Assembly: GCA_045546135.1 (NCBI GenBank)
Contig: JAZQCD010000025.1
Location: 13,542 to 77,541, forward strand
Source of the DNA: RUG13409 sp045546135
GTDB taxonomy: Bacteria; Bacillota; Clostridia; Peptostreptococcales; Anaerovoracaceae
Reading direction: 5' to 3'
Length of the DNA stretch: 64,000 bases
A program made the position numbers and the translations under genes. This document shows, piece after piece, positions 57,801 to 64,000 of this stretch. Under the pieces are notes generated by a model. It was not told the origin of the DNA. It did not search any database and saw only the letters and a program-made list of their open reading frames with translations. Each line of letters begins with the position of its first letter. Positions within the stretch are counted from its first letter, which is position 1.

Positions 57801-60800
57801 CGATTGAGATTCAGGCTGATGGCAGTGCAGTACTTAAGGTTTATTATAGTTTAATTCGATATACGTTAATTTTTAACCTTAACAGAAACACCGGACGAAT
57901 CACCATGAATGGGCAGACTTACACTGGGTCAAATTACAGAGTAGTGGGAGTCGTTCTTGGAGAGGATGTTTCTTCAATGTGGCCGGCAACGAGATCAGAA
58001 GTCTATGCCAGTGACAGGTATTTCGATGGATGGGGAAATTATATAACTAAGAGATATGAACTAATTTGGGATAATGTTAGCGCTGCTAACGCAAACCATG
58101 AAAGAACGTTTACCGCGAATTGGACAACTAATAATTATGATAGAGATGCATTTTATTGGTTGCAGCAAGCAGATGGGACCTATAAAGTCGAGGAAAGTTA
58201 TAGTCAGTATGGATTGAATACTGATGATCTAACTGCAAAGAATATAGATGGATATACTAAGCATGGAGGGAACGCCACAACACGACCATCAAGTGACTAT
58301 CCACAAGGAGGGAGATCTAACTCGTATAGGTATACTCAAAATGCCAACGGGGATTATGTTCAGGACGATGATGCAACATCAAATTTTGTATGGTATGGAG
58401 GTCATAAATATCGTACAAGAAATGCATATACCGATGCTGGAAAGACACGATACAGTAGAGAGAACAAATATCAGTATAATTTCTACTATGATCGCGCCAG
58501 TTATAAAATTGACTACTATTATGGTACGACAAAAATCAACACGATTGAGGATGTACTGTATGAAGCAGATATAACTGGAAGCAGATACAACTATACACCA
58601 TCAAGACCTGCTGGCGTTGATTCCGATTACACCTGGGGCGGATGGTATTCAGATGCAGGACTTCAGAACACATATACGTTCGGAACAATGCCTGGCAACA
58701 ATCTGGTACTCTATGCAAAATGGAATGCTCCAACATATACAGTATTCTTTGAGGTTGATGGAGGAACGCCGGATCCTGCAGATGTTACTGTAGAGAAATA
58801 TCATAAGGTCCAGAATCCTGGTGCTCCGTCTAAAGAAGGATACACATTTGACGGTTGGTATACATCTGCAGATGGGACCACGCTCTTTGACTGGAACACC
58901 CAGATCACTGCAGATACGACGGTATATGCACATTGGACACGTAATCTTCTTACATATACGGTCAAGTATGTAGATGCAGATACTAATGAACCATTAGTAC
59001 CAGAGAAGATTATCAGTAACCCGAACTACACAGTAGGACAAAATATAACCGAAAACGCTATAGCTATAGCAGGATATAGACCGGATGAAGGAACCAAGAC
59101 GTTAACACTTACGTCAAACGCCGGTGATAATATCATAACATTCCTCTATTCTGCTAAAACTGCTACCACAAGCTACACGGTCCACTATATTCTGGATCCG
59201 GCTGAATATCCTGGAAATATTGCAGTAGCAGAACCCAAGACAGTTTCCAACGTAGAAGGTGATACGGCCTCTGTCATAGAGATGGCAGCAGCGGTAGATT
59301 ATGCAACCCTGAGAGCGGCTCACCCGGAACTTGCCGAAAAAGAATTCTTCCCGGATGCGGTAGAGAAGACTCTTGTACTTGCTGCAGATCCAGATTCAAA
59401 TGTGTTCTACTTCTATTATTCCAGCTTCAAAGCTGCAAGTGTAACGGTACACTTTAAAGATATGGCTGGAAACGAGATTGCTAGTGACGATACTACAGAA
59501 CTAAAGGTAGGTAAGACATTTACACTCGTTCGTACACCGATAGCAGGCTGGGATCTCAACAAAGTAGTAGTAGGAACAGCATATGATGGAACAGCAGCAG
59601 GAACAGACTACAAGATTACTGAGGCTGTAGCTGCAAGCGGCCTTGAATTTACTATCTTCTATCAGAAGAAGGCTACCGTTACTGTCATTGGAGGCAGCAA
59701 GCAGTATGACGGAACAGCGCTTACGCTTACAGGAACTCTTGCAAATGATGTTCAGATAGATGGTCTTCTTGAAGGGGATTCCATCACAGGACTTACATAT
59801 ACTTATGCCAACGCTGATAACACTGCCCAAGATGGACGTATCAATGCAGGCATTACAACTGTAACTCCAAGTGCAGCAGTATTTGACGGCACACACGCAG
59901 GCACAGCTAACTACTACTCTGTTAAGTATATAAGCGGAACTCTTGAAGTTACACCTATCAACGTAACAGTACGTATAGAGCCTGACCGCTGGACAGGAAA
60001 CGTATACAACGGAACTGTGAAGAAGACGGGATTCACTAACGGTTCCAAGGGCATAGCAGACTATATCATCATAAGCCATGATGGATATAAGACTGCATAC
60101 CTTGAGACTATATGGGATATTGTTAAGAGTGCTCCTGTAACGGGATCTAACTATACAAATGTCACAGAGGATACCAGTGCAGCCGGACTTCAACGCGTTG
60201 CCATCGCAGAGAGTGACGCAGGCGACTATGTATATAATGTAGTAGTAAATGAAGCTGATCTTCCTACAGCAAACGGCAACTACAGTGTAAGCCTATATGT
60301 ACGTCCGGGACGTCTTCAGATCCTTCCTGCACCTCTTACTGTAACAACAGGAAGTGACAGTAAGGCTTATGACGGAACTCCTCTTACTAAGGATGAAGCA
60401 AGCCTCACAGGACTTGTAGCAACAGATGAAGGGAAGGTAACTGTTGCAGCAACAGGAACCATAACAGACCCTGGTTCTGTAAGCAATGGATACAGCATCA
60501 CATGGGGTGATGTAAAGGAAAGCAACTATACAATAACCGAAGACCTCGGTACCCTCACGGTTACTGCAGGCCAGCTTAAGGTCACCGTTAAGGATATAGA
60601 GAAGCCATATAACGGACAGGAACAGCAGGGCCGCGGTTTTGCTGAAAGCGTAACAGGAGTAGCAGAGGGAATCGATAACGAGAACTACAAGGTTGAAGGA
60701 CTCGGTATAGGCGATACACTCACGATAACCTATACACCTGCAACAGGTACCGACGCAGCAACCTACACTGGAGGCTTTGCAACAAGCTATACCATAACAA

Positions 60801-63800
60801 ATGCAAACGGCGATGATGTCACAGTCTTCTATACATCTGAAGATGGAAGCATCGTTCCCCAGTTTGTTGCTGGTAAGCTTGTTATCACACCTCTTGATGT
60901 GGTCGTTACCATCGTTGGTAACAACAGTTCCGTTCCGTATGATGGAACATCACATACCGTAGAAGGATACGAAGTAACTTCCATCACCATAGATGGAGAA
61001 CCGACAACTCTCTACACAAAGAATGACTTTAGCTTCGACCACGAAGCTGAAGCCAGCAGAACTAATGTAGTAGAGGGAAGTGATACTGACGGAAGGACCC
61101 AGATGGGCCTCATCCCAAGCCAGTTCACAAACAACAATGCAAACTTTAACACTGTCACATTCAACGTAACAGACGGTTATCAGGAGATCACTCCTGTTGA
61201 ACTGACTGTTGTTATGGCTGACAGAACAGTGCAGTACACAGGTTCCGAGCAGTATGGTTGGACCAGAAGCGATGAAGGCAAGGAGACTGTAACAGGTCTT
61301 GTAAGCGGAGATATCCTCAAGATCGATTACACACCTTCCTCCGGAACCCTTGTAGGAACCTATGACAACGGCGTGTACGACGAGACAACATTCAGAGTAG
61401 TTAGGATGGTCGGTGAGACAGAGTCTGACAACACCTCCAACTACACCTTACAGTCCGCAACGCCGGGCAAACTCAATATAACTATTGACCTTGATCTGGT
61501 CGTAGAGAAGAAAGAACATCTCGCTGAGGGAGAGACTGCAAAGCAGTACAAGGAAGGCGATGTAGTCACATTCGATATCTCTGCAAAGAACGTATATGAC
61601 ACAGTAGCTACCATAACCCTTTCCGAGATTCCGGGAGTTACACTCGCTCAGAGCACATTTGAAAATGTAGCAGCAGGAGAGACTGTGACCACAACAGCAA
61701 CATACACCATCACATCAGCAGATATGGTGGCAGGAAGCTTTACCAACACGGTCAATGCAACCCTTACAGTTGCAGGCGTCGATCCTGTAACTGCAAGTGC
61801 AGAAGCTACTGTGACCATGGAAGAGGTAGATGGAGAACTTACTGTTGAGAAGACCGCAAACCCGGCAAGCGGAGTTAAGGTTGGCGACACTGTAACATAC
61901 ACTGTAGTCGTAACCAACACAGGAAACGTAACGGTAAGCGGAATCACCCTTACAGATACGCTGGTAACCTTGAGCGAGGCGGCATTCGAACTTGCTCCTG
62001 GTGAAAACAAGACCATCACTTACACCTACACAGTAACTCAAGCTGATGTAGATGCAGGAGAGATCGAGAATACTGCTACTGCAACAGGCAAGGATCCAAA
62101 GAATGCTGACGTAACTGCATCCGGTAGTGCAACAGTTACTACATTAACAGCAGCACCTGCACTGACAGTTGAAAAGACTGTAACATCAACACCTGCAAAC
62201 GGAGAATCTTATGCACTTGGCGAGACAGTCAGTTACAAGATCACAGTAACTAACAGCGGCAACGTAACAGTCTCTGAGATTTCTACTAAAGATCCTCTTA
62301 CAGGAGATGAGTGGGCGAAGGATTCTCTTGCACCCGCCGCAGTTGTAGAATACACAACCACATATACTGTAACAGAGAACGATATCCTTGCGGGAGAGGT
62401 CAAGAACGTAGCAACAGCTACAGGAAAGGCACCAAAGGGAGATACAGTTACAGATTCAGGCGAAGTAACCGTACAGACAGAGGCAAAGGAAGCAGAGCTG
62501 ACTGTTGAAAAGACAGCTGCTCCAACAAGCGGACTTGAAGTAGGCCAGACAGTTACATACACAGTAGTCGTAACTAACAGCGGCAACGTAACAGTAAAGG
62601 ATATCACCCTTGCTGATGCTCTCATGGCAGCAGCAGATGCACCTGAAGCATTTACACTTGCTCCGGGAGCAGAAAATGAGATCACCTACACCTACACTGT
62701 CACTCAGGCAGATGTCGATGCAGGAAAGATCGACAACACTGCAACCGCAACAGGTACAGATCCTGAAGATGAACAGGTAACAGCATCCGACAGTGCACAG
62801 GTAACGACCGTTGAAGCGGAAGCAGCTCTTACAGTGAAGAAGACAGCTTCGCCAACAAGCGGACTCGAGGTCGGTCAGACAGTTACATACACAGTAGTTG
62901 TGACCAACAGCGGCAATGTAACTGTGAAGGGGATCACCCTTTCCGATACGCTGGTAACCCTGAACGAGACAGCATTCGATCTTGCACCTGAAGAGGCAAA
63001 GACCATAACCTACACCTACGTTGTAAAACAGAGCGATGTAGACGCAGGAAAGATCGACAACACTGTAACAGCAACAGGTAAGGATCCAGAAGATGCTGCA
63101 GTTACTGCAACCGATAATGCAACGGTAACCACAGTAGAGGCTCAGTCTGCTATCGAAGTAACAAAGACAGCATCACCTGCAAGCGATGTGAAGGTCGGAG
63201 ATACCGTTACATTCACAGTGACAGTTAAGAACACAGGCAATGTAACTCTGACAGGAGTTGCATATACAGATGCTCTTGCAGACGTTACAGCAGGAGAACT
63301 CAGCAAGACAACTCTTGCTCCGAACGAGACTGCTACAGCAACAGTCACCTATGTTGTAAAGCAGGCTGATGTTGATGCAGGAAAGATAGTCAACACAGTA
63401 AGGGCAGAAGGCACAGATCCAAAGAATAACAAAGTAAACGATGAGGGAGATTGCACAGTAACAACAGTTGCAGCAGATCCTAAGCTCACCGTTGATAAGA
63501 CAGCAGATCCTGCAAGCGGCGTCAATGCCGGCGATACAGTTACATACACCGTTGTAATTACAAACAGCGGTAATGTAACGATCACAGGAATAACTCTTGC
63601 AGATACTCTTGTGACATTAAGAGAAGCAGCATTCGATCTCGCACCTGGCGCTGCAAAGATTATAACCTATACATATAAGGTAAGCCAGGCTGATGTCGAT
63701 GCCGGCGTTATAAACAACACCGCAACAGCAACAGGTAAAGATCCGAAGAACGCTGATGTAACAGCAAATGACAGCGCAACAGTTACCGCAGTGACCGCAG

Positions 63801-64000
63801 CACCCGCGCTGACAGTTGAAAAGACTGCAGCACCTACAAGCGGAGTTGCAGTGGGCGATACAGTTACATACACCGTAGTCGTGACTAACAGCGGTAACGT
63901 AACAGTAAGCAATATCACTCTCACCGATGCTAAGATGCCTGAGAGAATTGCAAGCTTTAGCCTTGCACCTGCAGGCACAAAGACCGTCACCTATGAGTAC
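54836..64000 (+). CDS. Giant repetitive surface protein (InlB-B, MucBP, MBG and DUF11-type repeats), 3' end outside window
   Basis: An open frame of 3055 codons runs to the window end. AAAGGAG lies 7 nt before the ATG, and a signal peptide (KISLKRVLALTLAFLMIFQS, ending IFAEQ) follows. Domains in order: InlB B-repeat (Listeria-Bacteroides) units from 55.0 to 56.9 kb, with two near-identical openers SFLGRYGDVLKT at 55.0 and 55.2 kb; more such units (GYTFDGWYSDAALTQRVTG) to 58.9 kb; MucBP-like segments at 58.95-59.68 kb; MBG/YDG units (KQYDGTALTLTGTL, KAYDGTPLTKDEASL) at 59.68-61.48 kb; then eight DUF11/DUF7507-like repeats of about 108 residues (VGDTVTYTVVVTNSGNVTVS, ADVDAGKIDNTATATG) to the end. 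It is probably a cell-wall-anchored adhesin; an LPXTG signal would lie beyond the window. Confidence 0.92.
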   Translation, partial: MKISLKRVLALTLAFLMIFQSGLVSPKLVTNIFAEQSVVEENEPQTAPEKGNTAPAQKWVVSFLGRYGDVLKTISVADGTRATEIPQAPSYEGYTFAGWKIDYGPGQGSYFTASTVITGDMEVQAVYEKIVPRYIVSFLGRYGDVLKTESVKEGSPIPVLPTAPSYEGYTFSRWVVDFGPGKGETFTAETPVTGDMELIAVYTKIEAPTVYTVDFVVDGETVKSEEVKAGTTLEGLLPADPVKEGYTFDGWYVGGVKVSGSTAVNEGMTVEAVFTKIEEQRGGEITPVDPIKPAPAPSGDGKNAEGDTWTVTFTDSQGTLSTVTVADGGTVSELPVAREDADKVFDKWTSGGSEFTTSTVVNSDMQVTATYKDAYTVTFRTRDGEDVASTKKVAAGTAIGTMPEPQQREDYTAYWVTATYHEAQDDVQAYWEEGTTEITESYIVNSDISLMPHYTEISYTISFFESETATEAIATRTVKADTSYCLNDIPQVPQKLGFIGKWVYDKAGVVTDFTNKSAVSGDTRVWAKYTQNIFTVTFQYEDANGNTVTHQTDSYYDGDDLEMPPDPAVDGKEFVGWFVGETEYTGGENVTSNMTLVAHFIDEYSVKFIIDYGNGNEEILSQYFRTVGEPIGTMPQDPFNAGKIFVKWVVEGTDTEVTADTVVTENIRAIAVFRDIDVYNVTAEYYYESKTTSGKEVVFNTDLFQFESHEFPYTITAPATTKTIESEVPGAPEYYPEVQTITVVEGDFVNTHEITVRIKYVPYTAVYDFVYRLKNLTGNGYTVIESVRNHGILNSQVTPTVKSYDYATLESAETVTITSSGLQPDGVTVNESTVQKLYVDYARKSFQISYETNGGSYVAGQTVPYGTTVQLPAANPTRTGYTFDGWYSDAALTQRVTGSVTVNNNTTLYAKWNGQRVNYTIIYMKEQYVSGHGNNMQTTWVYENSRTAQGTVGDTVYAANAQAIALNGYEKLATINGTATSGGTGDDTAIEIQADGSAVLKVYYSLIRYTLIFNLNRNTGRITMNGQTYTGSNYRVVGVVLGEDVSSMWPATRSEVYASDRYFDGWGNYITKRYELIWDNVSAANANHERTFTANWTTNNYDRDAFYWLQQADGTYKVEESYSQYGLNTDDLTAKNIDGYTKHGGNATTRPSSDYPQGGRSNSYRYTQNANGDYVQDDDATSNFVWYGGHKYRTRNAYTDAGKTRYSRENKYQYNFYYDRASYKIDYYYGTTKINTIEDVLYEADITGSRYNYTPSRPAGVDSDYTWGGWYSDAGLQNTYTFGTMPGNNLVLYAKWNAPTYTVFFEVDGGTPDPADVTVEKYHKVQNPGAPSKEGYTFDGWYTSADGTTLFDWNTQITADTTVYAHWTRNLLTYTVKYVDADTNEPLVPEKIISNPNYTVGQNITENAIAIAGYRPDEGTKTLTLTSNAGDNIITFLYSAKTATTSYTVHYILDPAEYPGNIAVAEPKTVSNVEGDTASVIEMAAAVDYATLRAAHPELAEKEFFPDAVEKTLVLAADPDSNVFYFYYSSFKAASVTVHFKDMAGNEIASDDTTELKVGKTFTLVRTPIAGWDLNKVVVGTAYDGTAAGTDYKITEAVAASGLEFTIFYQKKATVTVIGGSKQYDGTALTLTGTLANDVQIDGLLEGDSITGLTYTYANADNTAQDGRINAGITTVTPSAAVFDGTHAGTANYYSVKYISGTLEVTPINVTVRIEPDRWTGNVYNGTVKKTGFTNGSKGIADYIIISHDGYKTAYLETIWDIVKSAPVTGSNYTNVTEDTSAAGLQRVAIAESDAGDYVYNVVVNEADLPTANGNYSVSLYVRPGRLQILPAPLTVTTGSDSKAYDGTPLTKDEASLTGLVATDEGKVTVAATGTITDPGSVSNGYSITWGDVKESNYTITEDLGTLTVTAGQLKVTVKDIEKPYNGQEQQGRGFAESVTGVAEGIDNENYKVEGLGIGDTLTITYTPATGTDAATYTGGFATSYTITNANGDDVTVFYTSEDGSIVPQFVAGKLVITPLDVVVTIVGNNSSVPYDGTSHTVEGYEVTSITIDGEPTTLYTKNDFSFDHEAEASRTNVVEGSDTDGRTQMGLIPSQFTNNNANFNTVTFNVTDGYQEITPVELTVVMADRTVQYTGSEQYGWTRSDEGKETVTGLVSGDILKIDYTPSSGTLVGTYDNGVYDETTFRVVRMVGETESDNTSNYTLQSATPGKLNITIDLDLVVEKKEHLAEGETAKQYKEGDVVTFDISAKNVYDTVATITLSEIPGVTLAQSTFENVAAGETVTTTATYTITSADMVAGSFTNTVNATLTVAGVDPVTASAEATVTMEEVDGELTVEKTANPASGVKVGDTVTYTVVVTNTGNVTVSGITLTDTLVTLSEAAFELAPGENKTITYTYTVTQADVDAGEIENTATATGKDPKNADVTASGSATVTTLTAAPALTVEKTVTSTPANGESYALGETVSYKITVTNSGNVTVSEISTKDPLTGDEWAKDSLAPAAVVEYTTTYTVTENDILAGEVKNVATATGKAPKGDTVTDSGEVTVQTEAKEAELTVEKTAAPTSGLEVGQTVTYTVVVTNSGNVTVKDITLADALMAAADAPEAFTLAPGAENEITYTYTVTQADVDAGKIDNTATATGTDPEDEQVTASDSAQVTTVEAEAALTVKKTASPTSGLEVGQTVTYTVVVTNSGNVTVKGITLSDTLVTLNETAFDLAPEEAKTITYTYVVKQSDVDAGKIDNTVTATGKDPEDAAVTATDNATVTTVEAQSAIEVTKTASPASDVKVGDTVTFTVTVKNTGNVTLTGVAYTDALADVTAGELSKTTLAPNETATATVTYVVKQADVDAGKIVNTVRAEGTDPKNNKVNDEGDCTVTTVAADPKLTVDKTADPASGVNAGDTVTYTVVITNSGNVTITGITLADTLVTLREAAFDLAPGAAKIITYTYKVSQADVDAGVINNTATATGKDPKNADVTANDSATVTAVTAAPALTVEKTAAPTSGVAVGDTVTYTVVVTNSGNVTVSNITLTDAKMPERIASFSLAPAGTKTVTYEY

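Noticed and set aside
55570..63990. Many leftward ORFs of 60-230 codons opposite the giant surface gene
   Set aside because: They are antisense shadows of a repetitive Thr/Val-rich coding frame; their compositions (SVTVYVTVSP and the like) simply mirror it.
1..64000. CRISPR array, rRNA operon, phage structural genes
   Set aside because: I looked for regularly spaced repeats, 16S/23S core sequences and capsid or terminase motifs and saw none.

Overview
The window is chromosomal DNA from a low-to-moderate GC Gram-positive anaerobe of the class Clostridia. The oriC gene set, a short YidC, a large-serine-recombinase element and clostridial signalling and surface proteins support this. A relative of the Anaerovoracaceae/Mogibacterium group is a guess from style only. 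The window includes the replication origin.

Layout. (1) 1-7.2 kb: a replication/homeostasis block (DnaD-like protein, dnaB, rplI, gdpP), a small ArsR-type regulator, an HtrA protease, a WalJ-type metallohydrolase and RNase HI. (2) 7.2-24 kb: the origin. parB-soj, a cluster of four parS sites, rsmG-mnmG-mnmE-jag-yidC-yidD-rnpA-rpmH-recF-dnaN-dnaA all point left. DnaA-box clusters flank dnaA, and gyrB-gyrA point right. dnaA-dnaN-recF lie on the same strand as rpmH, whereas in the textbook Firmicutes order they diverge from it. (3) 24-32.2 kb: a decayed integrated element between gyrA and a rhodanese lipoprotein gene. It carries an HTH gene, acetyltransferases, a Nudix/methyltransferase chimera, a sigma-like protein and a broken large serine recombinase. 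Many of its ORFs look like products of internal deletion or of fusion of normally separate genes. (4) 32.2-39.1 kb: rhodanese lipoprotein, trpS, tRNA-Pro(CGG) followed by an array of tRNA-derived palindromes, a DUF134-NifX protein, and a hybrid histidine kinase with a degenerate HD-GYP-like partner. (5) 39.1-48 kb: a cobalamin-riboswitch regulon. Two divergent riboswitches face away from each other. The left one controls a lipid-anchored CbiK-type chelatase and a small lipoprotein. The right one controls an ABC-2 exporter, a surface protein related to that lipoprotein, a SirC-like precorrin-2 dehydrogenase and a complete FecBCD-type importer. (6) 48-51.5 kb: a copper module (CsoR with two operators, a large inverted repeat, and CopA with a C-terminal CopZ domain that has its own ribosome binding site and start). 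(7) 51.5-64 kb: HAD phosphatase, L,D-transpeptidase with Ig-like domains, PNPOx-like flavoprotein, and the first 3055 codons of a giant repetitive surface protein that runs off the window.

The best candidate for an undescribed system is region 5. Its gene content suggests that a tetrapyrrole is made or modified inside, exported, metallated outside by an anchored chelatase and taken back up, all under B12 control. The export and re-import parts are inference. Other leads are the tRNA-Pro palindrome array, the nested CopZ start, and the run of deletion/fusion ORFs in the integrated element.
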